DNA of 64,000 nt from Dryocosmus kuriphilus (Eukaryota; Arthropoda; Insecta; Hymenoptera; Cynipidae): contig CM076190.1 in the NCBI GenBank assembly GCA_038277395.1, positions 237,205,177 to 237,269,176 of the forward strand, in the 5' to 3' direction. Under the pieces are notes generated by a model. The model saw only the letters and a list, made by a program, of their open reading frames with translations. It made no database searches and was not told the DNA's origin. The position numbers were made by a program, and so were the translations under genes. Each line of letters starts with the position of its first letter. The stretch's first letter is position 1. This document shows positions 47,345 to 59,859 of this stretch, piece after piece.

Positions 47345-47850
47345 CTAGCATGTTCGAAATTTTGGCAGCCGTATTGAATGCACTATTTTTAATTTTTAAC
47401 TATTGATGTCTAAATCGAATTCAGCGACCTCAAGGAGCCCATCATACCAAGTTTCATACAAATATTCAAAAGTTTTAAGATTTTGACTACCATATTGGTT
47501 CCGCCATTTCGAATTTTGAAATTTGCATTCAATCTCGAATTGGAAGACATCAAAGACACAATTATCGTAAGCCTCGTGCTAATATGGAACATGTTGAGAC
47601 TTCAGTCATAATTATGGATCCACCATTTTGAATCTTTAGCTTTCATGTTAGGCTCAAATTTAGCCAGAATTTCAAAAACACCATTATACCAAATTGCATT
47701 CCAAAATTTAAAGAAATTTTTATTGCGGCCGCCATATTGGATCCACTGTGTTTAATTTCTACTTTTTATGTAAAATTCCAAATCAGCGTTCCCAAAAAAC
47801 TCCGTATAATAAGTTTCATATAAATTCGACTAGAAGTCGACCTTTGTACA
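47345..47850 (+). repeat. ~125-bp tandem repeats upstream of gene A, unit 3
   Basis: This is the clearest copy of the upstream repeats, uninterrupted. It has several CCATATTGG(A/T)TCC and TTTGAAT...TTAACTTT pieces. It is the empty site for the RTE LINE in unit 2. Confidence 0.65.
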
Positions 47851-48144
47851 CTTTTAGGTACCTGCTAGCCCACTGTGACCTCCATCTTTGCTTTCATTTA
47901 AAACAAATGTGTGTGATATAATATTTAGGGAGTATTCTAGCGGCTCACGAAGTTTCGTGCTTGAATCTGATGTTTTGAAATACAGATATCGCAGAACAAC
48001 AAGCTTGTCGCCCATTACAGTCAACAAGATAACGAATATGGTGCGTATGGATCATCTAACGAAGAAGCAAAATATTCCTTAGTCATACACTATTAACAAA
48101 ATTCTTTAAGAACAGATTATCAATTTTTCTTACACTTTGGAGAG

Positions 48145-51100
48145 ATGAACATCGTCTGTACACTGCTCATATCATTGTCGATTTTCCTCTATTCTACTGG
48201 TAAATAGGATATGATTATGTATCTGTAAATTAAGAGACAATTTCGCGCATTCCGTAAGTAACGATTAAACCAAATTTCATCCCGACGTTTATTTCTTCCT
48301 AAACAGTGAGCTTGTCTGAAACGAGAACAAATTTATTCTGAATTTAGTCAGGAATAAGCCAGAATATGTTAAGTGACCATATGGACAAAAAATTTGTTCG
48401 AATTTCAGAACCAGAAAGTACTTTGAGCTAGAGTAGAAGCGGAAACGTGTGTGCCTTATTCTGAATCACAACGTAAAAAGTCAAATTCTGAACTGTTCCT
48501 AATAGTAGAAACATTTGCACGAATATGAAATTAGTTCGTTTCGGTAAGAAAATAAGCTTCATTAATTTTTCAAAATGTATCCCTTGGAACACAAGACAAT
48601 GTTATATCTATTTTTATCACCGAAAGTCGATATTTTTTTATCAAAATCATCAGATCGCTTAGACAACATACAAGTTAACAAATTTTAGATAATTTTATGA
48701 AATGTTCGACGTAAACGTTCCTTTTTTGCCATTAGTTCCTTTAGAAAACTTACATGCTTAAACATTTTGAAGTTATTTTAGTAAACTTTTGATGGAACTG
48801 AATATTTTCCAACAAAAAGAGAGTTTTTTTTTTTGTTTTTTTTTTCTTTCTTTTATGTTCGGCGCAGGAGGAGGTGGAAACACTTTTAACGGACTGAGTG
48901 TGGACCACCTCCTCCCCAGGCAATCAAACTATAAGTTCACTGTGCCACACCGCATTTCCCGCACTCCGTTTTGGAACCAAGACCCATTCCATGCGTGTAC
49001 GAAGGTCAGGCCATGTGATTTAAGAACCCTAGACCCTTCCGTCTCCCTGTTCAAAGGGGTGCTCGTGGAACCCCTTCTCCTCCCACCCGCATGACGGGCA
49101 TGAGGAACTGCTCCAGATGAAGTCCGTTGTTCTACGACCCCTTGTGAGAAGTCCTAGCTGCCCGGTAATTCTCTCCTTCGCCAATTTGGAGCCGTCCCCT
49201 TTGGAGCCGTCCCCTTAGGAGCCGTCGCCGTCCCTTCGGGATCCGCCCCCTTTGGAGCCGTTCCCTTTTGGCGATGGGTTAAAAGGTAAGGCATAAGGAC
49301 TCGCGCCCTCGATACTCCAGGAGGCTTTGCCATTACCCCTGGAAGGATCGCTCCTTGGAGCCCTTTTTCCTCTTACCTGTATGACGGGCAACAGGAATTG
49401 CTCCAGATGAAGTGCGCTGTTCCAAGATCCCTTGTGAGGAGCCCTGGCTGCCCGGTAATTCTTTCCTTCGCTACTTGTGAGCCGACCCCTTTGAAGCCGT
49501 CCCCTTTTGGCGATGGGTTAAATAAATAAATCAATAAAGTCCTCTGAGAGTGGCCCTTATTTTATTACTTGTGTTTTCTGTGTTCGCCATATTGGGTTCC
49601 ACGTGAGGAGCTGGGGATTTAAAGAACTGCTCCCTGCAGAGCCCCGCTTACAGGAAGAGGGTCTGAATACTAAGGTATTCGACCTGGTATCTCTAAGTCA
49701 CCGTTTTGACACCTTCTTTAAACACCACCATGCCTGTCTCAATAAAGGGGCAAACCGGAGCATTTAAGGATTTGGTAACCATGGTGCCATTCAGCTTTCG
49801 ACACGGCGATCACATCTTAGCTTGGGAGCATGAGGACTCGCGCCCTCGATATTCCAGGAGGCTTTGCCATTACCCCCTGGAAGGATCGCTTCTTGTTCAG
49901 GGTCCCGCAGACCAGAGACCCCCAGTTCCACAGAGCAGCCGCATCTCACGATACAGTCCCTCTGGTTCACCTACTCCAAGTCGCTCGTCCGATTAGAACC
50001 CTAAGCCCTCCCACCAACTACAAGGTCATGTGATCCCCAGGGAGGGAACATAAAGTGTTAGATCTATTAGAAAATATTGCACTGGTTACACTTTCATTTT
50101 TGCAATTACTGTAACTTTTGCACACATGCCGAACATCGTTTTTGGTGACTAACCTTAAAAACGTCAAATTTGGTGGCAGTTTATATGTTTGTTATATTAT
50201 AGGTTATATTATGAAATTTTAACAGAAAATGGATCGAATTTTTAATAAAAAAGGTTAGCTCATTTAGGAAGCATACAGATGCAAGTATTTTGAGGTTACC
50301 TTAGTGGACTTTCGCCACAAATCAACATATTTCAACAATGCTCATTAGATGATTTAGAAAACTTAGATTTTTCAACACAATGAGGCTATTTTAGGAAACA
50401 TTCTTCGGAAACCAACCTTTTTCAACAAATCATTAAGCATTTCAGGAAACTTGTAAGTGTCATTACCATTAGTTTATGTTAGTGAATTATCGCTGAAAAT
50501 GGACATCCTTCAGCAATAGCATATTGTGTGGTTAGCTGCACAAACAGCAGATTTCGAACCGACTGTGCGCTCCGTGCCACACACAATACTTTTTGCCTCG
50601 AAAGCATGAAAAATGAGCATTCATTATGCTGGTTGAAAGGGAACATAAGGAGTAGAAGTACATACAATCGAATAATTGAAGATTATTTTCTTTTATGTAC
50701 AAGTTAGAATGGATCAATTAATATCGATCGTTGTAACGCAATTTTATTACAGCAATCGATATAGTCGAATTAGAACGCGCTGAAAAATTAAAACATGAGC
50801 GAGCATGGCGACGTGGGGGGACCAAGAGGCGGAGCAACCCAATCAAGGTTTAAAATGAAAAAATATTAGTACCCTCAAACTACCCCAAAACCATAGAATA
50901 ATCATGATCATCATTCAATAAATGATTCACTTCATTCAATCAATACATAATTGTCTCACGCAATCAAAAAATGGAAGATTCTTTAAGCGAAGTTGAGGAC
51001 ATGACGAGATTTTTGCGGTGAAATCGCGTTTACAGTCTCCTTGACGTCGCGTTCTCTAAAACTGATGGTGTAGTGCACTGAAGGATTTCACATTCTTCGA

Positions 51101-53153
51101 TTTCGGAATTCATCTTTATAGATATTATGGCTTTTGGCATCGCTTTCAGCAACAGAAATCCCACTCTAGTCTCGGAATTCAACTTATTTAGTTATTTGCA
51201 TTCGATGGAATGACAGACGTAATACAGATATCGATATTGATCGATATATTTGTGAAGATAGCAACTATCACTCACTGGCTCTATTGTAAATGTTCTGTAC
51301 TGCCCAGGCAACTACACTGGGCGTATATATAACTGCGCATGCTCATTAGCAATGCTGCATACTGGTCCCAAATACTCCACTTGTCGCTCGAAATAGGGCT
51401 AGAAATGCTCATTTTTGGTTTGTAAGAAGCAGAAAAGTTAGCAGTTTTAGTAAACTACAACTTTCAAAAATTTTAGGTCTTCCAGAAAATTCATAAGCAA
51501 GAATTTAAGGTACCTTTACGAAAGCTGTATCGCTGAGCAATATTTTTGTGAAACATGATATTATATATTTTTAAAAGGATACAGCTTAAATCATCTTAAG
51601 GACATATTACTTTTATTCATTAGTTTGTATGAGCCTACATAAAAATGTGAATCTTTGTGAATCACCTACCATCACGATCTAGTGTTTTACAAGAAAGATA
51701 TAGATTTATAGTCAAAATTCTGAAAATACCGTCATATTCTTGGAACCTTGTCGTTTGTAATAGCATACTTTCCTGACTATAATTTTGTTACACTTAATGT
51801 AACTTTTGAAACAATTGCGAAATCTCAGAACTCAAAATTTTCCAATAATTAGACTATCAGGCATTTTTTAAAAACGTACGTGACTCAACAGTTGGAGGTT
51901 ATGTTAAAAAACTTTCGCCTCATATTGATATTTTTCAAAAAAAAAACGATCACTTATTATAGAATGTTTTCCGTCTTCAACAATTTGAGAATGAGTTAGC
52001 CAATTCTCATTGTAAATGTCCTTTTTCAATAAAAATTATTAGATCGTTCAGAAAACTTACAAGTTTCAACTCTTAGCGGTTATGGTACGAATAATTGTAG
52101 GCTTTTTGAATATTTTCGCCGAAGCCTGGAACCTTAAGATAAATTATTTAATTTCAAAAGGAAACTTGCGGCATCAAACAATTTTACGTTATTAATTTAA
52201 GATGGACCAGAAGCTCGAAAACATGGAACATCAAGAATTTATTTGCTCACGCCAGTCAAAAAAGCTTTAACATTTTTCGATCCGAAATAATGGATCATTT
52301 TGATCTGAAGCTTATAATCAGATTGATCTGCAACAGTTTGATATACTGGGTTTTATTTTTTATATATTTTGTTTTACTAATTAATGCTTTGAATTCTCGT
52401 GAATGTTTTACTTGTCTCCGCACGATGTTGCCAAGTGTTGAAAATGTTTTAAGAATATATCTCTTTCTTGTTGTAGAAATCATATCACAGTTTGATTGTT
52501 ACCCTGATGGCCAACGTATTCCATGGAACGGACCTTTTTATTCTCCTGGCAGTCATCATTCTCCTGTCAGGAATTCGAGTCCTGTTGAAGTTGCGGAGTC
52601 TCCTGCCACGTCTCCTGTGACGGTTCCGAGTCCAGTTGAAGTTCCGAGACCTCCTGAAATGTCCATTGTGACGTCTCCGTGTCCGGTTGAAGTTCAAAAG
52701 TCTCCTGCCTTGTCCTGTTCTTCACCTGCCGAACCTTCTCCCTCAGTCGAACCTGAGCTTATTCGGTTGATTCCCAGGTCAAATCCGAACCAGCTATTCC
52801 AACTTCGAAGGTACACATTTCCTGCCGATAAATCAATTTATATACTATTAGGACAGAGTAAATATGAACCTGTGCCAAACGAGGAAAAAACTGTATTGTC
52901 AACATCCGAGGGTGACGTCTTTGCAATATTGAAGAGTCCGGATGTTCTCGATGGGATATATGCTCGTTCACTTAAAAAACGCGGTAAACGCAGGGCGAAA
53001 ATAAATATGATAAGCGGCAAAATTACTGAATTGAACCCAGAAGAAATCAAGGAAGCTCAAGTAGGCTATCATTACCAGATACGCCTCAATTTTATAATAA
53101 AACGTACAGACGATAATTCTCGACTTAAGTCACTAAGCTTAAATGACATTTAA
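48145..53153 (+). CDS. Gene A, unit 3: secreted proline-rich protein, 243 aa, two exons
   Basis: Exon 1 (48145-48199) encodes MNIVCTLLISLSIFLYST and is followed by a GTAAAT donor. Exon 2 begins after TTGTAG at 52477 and ends at TAA at 53153. The frame is continuous across the phase 1 junction. The mature start QFDCYPDGQRIPWNGPFYSP is identical to unit 2. Three proline-rich repeats follow, beginning SPVEVAESPATSPV, SPVEVPRPPEMSIV and CPVEVQKSPALS, one more than unit 2. The conserved domain LIRLIPRSNPNQLFQLRRYT continues to the C-terminus, with ISGKITELNPEEIKEA and IIKRTDDN. The intron is 4.3 kb and contains a later insert at 48820-50049. Function unknown; secretion is predicted. Confidence 0.72.
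48560..48819 (+). repeat. ~100-bp intronic repeats of gene A, unit 3 (left)
   Basis: This is the same repeat type as in units 1 and 2. It is cut at 48819 by the retroposon-like insert and resumes at 50058-50510. Confidence 0.55.
48820..50049 (-). mobile_element. GC-rich retroposon-like insert, minus strand
   Basis: An 8-bp imperfect duplication flanks it (ACAAAAAG at 48812-48819, ACATAAAG at 50050-50057), and unit 1 (near 7637) is the empty site. The left end is a long T-rich run, so on the minus strand the insert ends in a poly(A)-like tail. Its base composition is far more GC-rich than the surroundings. Inside, about 500 bp is duplicated: GGACTCGCGCCCTCGATA occurs near 49299 and 49834, and ATGACGGGCA...GAACTGCTCCAGATGAAG-type sequence near 49091 and 49380. 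No RT or tRNA-like promoter was recognised. Confidence 0.6.
50058..50510 (+). repeat. ~100-bp intronic repeats of gene A, unit 3 (middle)
   Basis: This continues the intronic array after the retroposon-like insert, matching 7640-7788 and 9087-9425 in unit 1. Confidence 0.55.
50515..51420 (+). other. Conserved intron block of gene A, unit 3
   Basis: It is homologous to 32541-33439. It includes CGACTGTGCGCTCCGTG, TCATTCAATAAATGATTCA and CACTCACTGGCTCTATTGT strings. No shared reading frame was seen. It is absent from unit 1. Confidence 0.5.
51421..52140 (+). repeat. ~100-bp intronic repeats of gene A, unit 3 (right)
   Basis: Degenerate repeats lie between the conserved intron block and exon 2, equivalent to 33440-34130. 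Confidence 0.55.
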
Positions 53154-55139
53154 TGACAACCTAATATCCAGGCCTCGAATTGCAATCGGAAACGAAAAAA
53201 AAAAAATCAGAAAATTGCTTTCTGAAGAAAAGCGTAGTCTTTTTAGATATAAAAAAATTGGAGTCTTGCAGAAAATTCTTTTATTTCAAAAATTAATTTT
53301 GGACTGCTTTAAGGCACTAATTTTTCTTAAGAAATATAATTTTTTAATAATAACAGTAAAATAGAACATTTATTTCATACCTTTATATATGTAAATAATT
53401 GCATCTATGGAGAAAGGAGTGACCGATTATTGTCGCTTAATACTTTTATTCAATTTCTATTCAGTTTTATGTTAAACATAGGAAAGCTGACAATAACGAA
53501 ATATGAAACTATTTGCATTAAATAATATATTCAGCAAAAACATTTTTTTCCTCTATCCATTCGATCGTGCGAGAATTTCAAACATCATTCCTGATTTTAA
53601 AATCGCTTGTAATTTTATTGAAATCCGTAGAAATGCCTTGAAATCACTTGATACTTTTGGAAATATTTTGATCCATCACATTATTTAAAGTCTGTAGAAG
53701 CCCGTGGGAATCGCTTCAAATTCTTTAATCCCTTTTGAATTTCTTTGAAGTATTTAGAGCCGTGAAATATTTCAATGTATGTTTCAGGAAGAATTTAGTT
53801 AGTCTTTATTGTCGTTCCGAAGTTTTATATAAATCGCCATTTATTTTTCCGACCTCAAAGTTGTGCCGCCTACTGAGCCTATACGATAATAGAGTAGTGA
53901 TTATCATTATATACGGCGGTGACCATATTACAATCCCCTCGATCGCCGTACACGAAATTTAGTAAACTATGTATTGACATATTATTGATTAACTTCGAAC
54001 TAATGTTTAAGTTTGTGATCTATGTATGCAGAAATATATATTTATAATATTTTGTAAGGTGTCACCTGTTTAGTACCCTTATATTTTGTAGATAAATGGG
54101 TCGCGAGAGTAAAGAAACATTACTATACTAAATTGTAGGTAGTGTCTCGTTTTACCTCTAGATAATACAATTACTTCCCCCTACACGCTGGCACAATTTT
54201 GAACACCATAAATCCGATCGAGCGCAAAAAAGGAACTAAAGGAAAAAAGCAGATTGTCTCCTGAAAATTCCAGTCACGCAATGGAGTATTTCCGATGGAG
54301 GAACAAAGCTTCTAAGGTGGGAAAAGTTCACAGAAACATCCAAGTTACCAAGTACATACCCTTCAGCAATAAATATCGATGCGCATACATGGAGGAAGCC
54401 GTGTGCCAGCGACCAGTCAAGCCTGTTCCTGTACTTGACATGAAAGCTTTCGCCTCAGTATAAAAAACACTCCCAGGCTCATGTTAGAGAAGCGGAGTAC
54501 AGGGGAACGCCTGGGAACAGCCGCCTTTCTAGACAAACCTCTTCTTCTTGCTTGCGAGAGCTCCTCCTACATGACACCTAGCGCGAATTGCTGATATCTC
54601 TTCTCCGCAGGCAGGCACTCTCAAGGCTTTTGCGATGCGTCAGCTTCTGCCTACCTAAAGCATACGCTGCCTCTATCCATTAAAATTTCGCTGGACTTTT
54701 TTGTCTGATGAGAGCGAGCCATCCCTCGCTCGTCAATTACTTTATCGTTCTATATTATTGGTACTCTTAATCAATAACGTATTGTATAAGTTAATTGTGG
54801 GGCGAGTAACTTAAAGTGGGTGATGGTATTAAGTTTGATGCTTGCAACTTGACACTGAAGCTCGAAGCAAATGTTGCAGGTTTCATGCATAGTAAATTCC
54901 AGCTTATCATTTTCATCCTGAAATTGGATCAAAACGATATGCAATGCTTTAATACGAAGTTTTTGTTTGATCCTCAAATTGCGTATCAGAATGATCCGAT
55001 ATTCGGGATCAATTACCCGTCTGAACTTTCATGACTAGCAACTGTCGAGTTGGAGTTTGATATGCCCGGACCATGTAATACACGGCTACGTGCACAATGA
55101 TACCTGCAAGCGAATTTTATGAAGTTCGAACGCTAAGAA
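53154..55139 (+). other. Conserved spacer downstream of gene A, unit 3
   Basis: It aligns with 9677-11370 in unit 1 over its whole length, and with unit 2 only to about 54150. It contains runs of 'TGAAAT(C/A)' type short repeats near 53590-53760. No gene is supported. Confidence 0.5.
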
Positions 55140-57757
55140 TTCAACGTGCATGCAGGCGGAATTTTGTGAAATTTTTTTTCCCTACCTTATTCATTTGCGC
55201 ATCACAGTTGAACTTCACCGTAAGTGACGAAAATCGCTTATTATTAAGAATTTTTTAAACAAACTGCCAATATATTGATACTAACATCTCGCGCAATGAG
55301 TGCATGAAATACCATTATTCCAGAAAGAAAAACCTTAAATCACAAAATTCCTACAACCTTGATCTATGATTCTTCATGCGTTTGCATTCAAAGTGCACTA
55401 TATTTTTCATGTGCTTGCTTGTAAAAGACTCTTGTCATAGCCTGGTTCATGACTGTTTCACGGTATGCACGTCCATCCATGTCCAAACATGCATCGCCTA
55501 TTGCCTTAGCGTAATCAACGCGCCCAATCCACCTACAGTCATCGCGAAGCATCGCGTGTGGTACAGTGCAATTTCCTATTGCTTCTGACCCAATCTTTAA
55601 TCTATAGTTTTCAAACATTTCCGATCTGTAAATCCCAGTGATAGAATTGGTATTTCTCTATCTGCAGCGTAATTTTGTTGGTATCGGAAAAACAGGAGGT
55701 CTGGATTCAATCGATTTAAGGAGATTAAGGAACAAAGTAGAAATTAAACATCGCTGTGAAACTCGCAAACAATGTTTTATTGTCTTGGCCAAACCTTTAA
55801 GCCCCAAATCTATGCAAGACAAACTTTACGATGGCGACATATTTCAAAATGACAAAACCAAAATAGGAGGGAAAGACTCTTATTACGAACCAATCCATGA
55901 GGATCCTTGGCAGGTGCGGGCTGTATTGAATGCGGCGGCTATGAATAGCGAAGGATTCGGAACGCCAGATCATGATACAACTGCAATAGCGTCGAGCGTG
56001 ATGGAAGACTTTGGTATTATTTAAAATACTGATTTGTCTCATGTGTCAGATAAGAACAAAATGAGGAGAAAGAAAAGTGGCCTGTGGACTGCATTACGAA
56101 CATTTACTCATGTCGCTTAAATTTCAATTCGTGTTCTTTTCATTGACGGTCGAAAAGATGACAGACTCATACATCCAAAAAATTTGAGCAAAAGGTTTTA
56201 GTATAAAAGTGAAATAAGACCACTATTTTCTTATCCAAGAACAGAATTGAGCTTATGTTGGTCTCGTGACTGCTCCATCAGGAACTTCACAAGCCATTTC
56301 TAGCAGCATTTTCTCCTACCTTCGTGAAAGTGGAATTTCACTGGATGAGTCGGAGGTTGTTTGATGCGATGGAACTGACGACAATATAGGGTGGATGAAC
56401 AGTGTGATTCATCGGAACCATTTGCAATGGGGCACATGTTTGCTGCATTTCAACGAAAAACCACTCAGAAATATATTTCAATATTCAGAACGCGAGACGA
56501 ATGGGCCAAAGGCACTTGCTGATCCAATTGGTGGAGAACTCAGTAGCTGCAGGAAGCTTGTCGTGGTAATTTTTAAGAGAAGTGACTTTGAAACACCAGA
56601 GATTGACCGAGAAGAACGCACTATAAATCGACATTATCGTCTCGATATTTCACTTTCCATAAGAGACAGTGGTTGTTCAAATGATATAGTGGTTCGAGAT
56701 TCAAATCCTTCTTCACATGCATGATGGATAACAAGGGCAAATCGAATCCTCCGTGTGCACATGACCCATCACTCCAGCTCATTGAAATCGTTCACTTCAT
56801 CTTGAAATATTATGTGCCAGTATGATTTGTCATAAAAGTGTGGAGCAAATTTACACTAGGCGCTCATCACTTGTACAAAGAGAACATGGGTGATAAATTA
56901 AGAAATATAATTGACCACGTCATTGAAAGGAACGCTTTTCTTGCACACCCTGTGAGTTTGATTCTCCCTACAATAGAGGACGATGACCGCCATATATGAG
57001 AACACGGGCTTAGAAGAATCTTCAAATCAAGGAAAGTAGCCCGCAACTGAAAACACAGGTAGGATTATTCAAAATTCGAGCTCTGAATTTTCAAGCAAAG
57101 AATGCATTATTACAACTTGATAAACTGGAGTTCTATAACCCACTCCTCTCCACTTGTACTCAGAAGAGTCATTGGCGAAGAAATTTTGGCTTTTGTTCTC
57201 TCTGGTGAAAACACAAGGTGGGATTACGAAGACTTCCTTTGTCACACACAAGCGATCGAGCATCGCGTGACGTTAGTGACCGAGGCAGCAGACAGCGTTT
57301 GTCATGCGGAATCTCGATATGAAAAGATAAGGTCAACACTTAAATCGAGGTGTATAATGTTTGCATTTAATTAAAAATCCCAATACCGAATATGATGTTT
57401 CCAAAGAACTAATGCAATTACTAGTTCTTTTCATAAGTTAACTTTCCCAATTGCAATTTTTTCCCCTCCAATTATATTGTTCTTTAATGTAGTCGTAAAA
57501 AAGCCTGATATATTTTAAAAGTGAAGTATCATGCAAAATCCCCACTCCCAAAACACAATTCATTAATATGTGTCATAAGTTGAGTCAAGCATGTTGGAAT
57601 TATCGATTCTGATGATCCAAAAAATTTCGCTTTAGCAGTTTTTCTTGAGAAATTATATTTTATGGGCGAATGAATGACGTAGAGCAAAGGAATATAAAAA
57701 AAAATTTCGTGCATTAGGAACCAATTGTCAATCTTTCCCCGCTATTGGGATTTGATA
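55140..57757 (+). mobile_element. Element B, unit 3 (uninterrupted copy)
   Basis: Left and right inverted repeats are visible: CTTATTCATTTGCGCATCAC (near 55187) mirrors GGGCGAATGAATGACG near 57663. The right end is near 57757. It is the only copy here without later insertions and gives the empty sites for the MITE, mariner-2 and both LINEs in the other units. The outermost few bases of the left end are eroded. Confidence 0.62.
55638..57371 (+). pseudogene. Element B transposase-like gene, unit 3
   Basis: The first open segment (55638-56024) holds NKVEIKHRCETRKQCFIVLA and DPWQVRAVLNAAAMNSEGFG. Later pieces in other frames include KKSGLWTALRTFTH, DGRKDDRLIHP (near 56141), HFNEKPLRNIFQYSE (56447), ADPIGGELSSCRKLVVVIFK and FETPEIDRE. 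The last piece reads FLCHTQAIEHRVTLVTEAAD (57230) and ends LKSRCIMFAFN. The final block matches, from memory, the 'HTQAVERCVKLVTEAS' end of a widespread uncharacterised protein family. Many stops and shifts show decay. A transposase role is inferred from the inverted repeats around it. Confidence 0.62.
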
Positions 57758-57960
57758 AACGAGAATTTTTCTTTCGACCTACCTCAGTGACCACACTTAC
57801 GGCTTTGAATAGAAACTATAACAACTGCCACTCGAAAAACATGAACGAAGCTGTATAGGGGAGTGGTGGATAATATGGCGCACCCGAAAGAACTCTTTGA
57901 ATTTTAAGAGCAAAATAACCAATTCTGTTGCAGCAAACTGTGCAGCATGTGGTTTTGTAA

Positions 57961-59608
57961 CATTATCAATAAAACCGGAGATCTTAAGCGGATGTTATTT
58001 TAATTAATTCATGCATTTAGTAAATAATTGAGTAGGTTAGGACTCGCAAAGCGGATCTTTCCAATAGCTAAATTAGTTTTTTAGTTATGTTTTTGTTGCA
58101 TTTCAAACTTCTCCCAATAAAATTGATTATTATTGTGAATATGACTCGATTTGCGTTTACTGTGTCCTTTTTAAGAACTTTAAAACTGATAATATACATA
58201 TTGGCTCAAGTGTTTTTAGGGAGTTAAGAATAGCCCTACACATTTTATCTCCAATTACTAATTACACTGAAATACGGAGTGCAAGATATTAAAAACTGCG
58301 AGTCCACCTAAAGGAGAGATGATTGCAATAATTGAGAATGTGACTTTAATTCTGATTGAATCTTTACCAACTTCATGAGCCTTAAACTCATAAGCACAAA
58401 GAGATCCTTCAATGATTAAGTTCAAAGTTGTTACTAAATGAATTTAAGTTTCTTCTCATTATTCTCCCCATTTTTACAGTAGATGTAGAGGTACCTCAAA
58501 GATCATAGCGACGTTGCGATTTTCTTACTCAAATCTATTTGCACAAAGAGGTCCTTCAAAAATGAGTTTCAAAGTTGTTACAAATAGAAACTACGGGAAT
58601 CAATATTAATGGTTTATTAATCATAAATACTAACATGGAACGTGCAACACAGCCTAATTATACTATTCCTTCATCCTGAGTGTCTAAGACTATTTCCAAC
58701 CAAATCATGTACAACGAGGTCCTTCATGAAAAAGGTTCAAAGTCGTTACATAATAAATAAGTCGGAGCATATTTCTTTTATTAAACAAAGTGCCTTTGAA
58801 TGGAGAGCTTTAATATTAGGTCAGACTCTTTCTGCAAAACGAGGTCCTGTTTGAAAAAGTTTCAAGGTCGTTACTGGGAGAGTATGACCGAGTATGTTAA
58901 ATTTAATTAGATTTTCCACTAAATTAAATTATCGTTGAAGAAAACCCTATATGATTTAGTCAGATTCTTCCTGCACGACGAGGTACCTTGTGATAAAGGT
59001 TAAAAATCATTACAGGGAGGATCCAACTCGGTATTTTAAAAGAATTTGTCAAAAAGAAATACTTTTTTCTTTCATAAACTCATGATCGCTTAATTTCGAG
59101 TATTTCACTGAAAATAAGAGAAATTCCTGGGGGATCACGGTATTCGTGAAGAACACCAAACTACTTTCTAATTCAAAAGTGATAAATGCCAATTCGAAGT
59201 GTCGTTTTCCAGCGAGTACTGTACTGATGCATCCAACAGGTCTTCCTTCTAAGCAGTAACCGAGACCCGTGACTGAGTAGCGGGCCAAGTAGATCTTCCT
59301 CCTGCGTGCTGCTAGAAGTAAGTGCCCGATATTTGTCTTCAATTCAAAGTGCAGACCGCGAAATTCGAAGACCCAAGCTGCATCCCCACCTATGTTAACT
59401 TGCGTGCGCACCCATTGATCATACGGTATGCATATATACATCGATGGATATATGACACGCTCCAATTTCTATTAAAATTAGGAAAACGGCGTCCTTTCGC
59501 GGGTCTGTCTAGCGTGATTTCGCCCATCCCTCACTATGTGTGTGATATTATGGTTTTAAATTATCACTGAAGACTAAAACTATTATGCAAGTATGTCGGA
59601 CTGCCTCA
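57961..59608 (+). mobile_element. Unidentified 1.65-kb insert with tandem repeats
   Basis: Unit 2 is continuous across this point (near 45415), so the segment is an insertion. Clear terminal repeats were not found. Its middle part has degenerate tandem repeats and its right part (59049-59465, minus strand) holds a 138-codon open frame of unknown nature that may be chance. Confidence 0.45.
58395..59015 (+). repeat. Degenerate ~120-160-bp tandem repeats
   Basis: The motif 'CACAA(A/C)GAGGTCCTTCA...GA..TTCAAAGTTGTTAC' recurs near 58397, 58545, 58708, 58840 and 58975, with AT-rich spacers of varying length. It lies within the unidentified insert. Confidence 0.6.
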
Positions 59609-59859
59609 GTTTGATATCTTGGACTTGCTTCATTTATGGCAAAAAGGGCATGGTTATTGGTTAAAGTATTAATTTTAGGCTTTCGTACAAAATTTACGTG
59701 CGTCCAGTTACCTGCCCTATTCTCTAATGTGGCGCACTAAGTATTTATTTGTCTAATAATCGCGGTTTGGTGGGAAAGTTAAACTCTAGATATTTATTAA
59801 TAACACAGCCCCACAAAAAAAAAACTTTCTGTGCACGTGACCAGACCACCATTTCTATA

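Noticed and set aside
49706..49996. 96-codon plus-strand frame in the GC-rich insert
   Set aside because: GC-rich sequence is expected to give long chance frames, and the likely element strand is minus.
58395..59015. CRISPR-like array in the unidentified insert
   Set aside because: Repeats are degenerate, spacing is irregular, and the window is eukaryotic.
59049..59465. 138-codon minus-strand frame in the unidentified insert
   Set aside because: No start context, motif or second copy supports it, so it may be chance. It is only mentioned in the insert entry.
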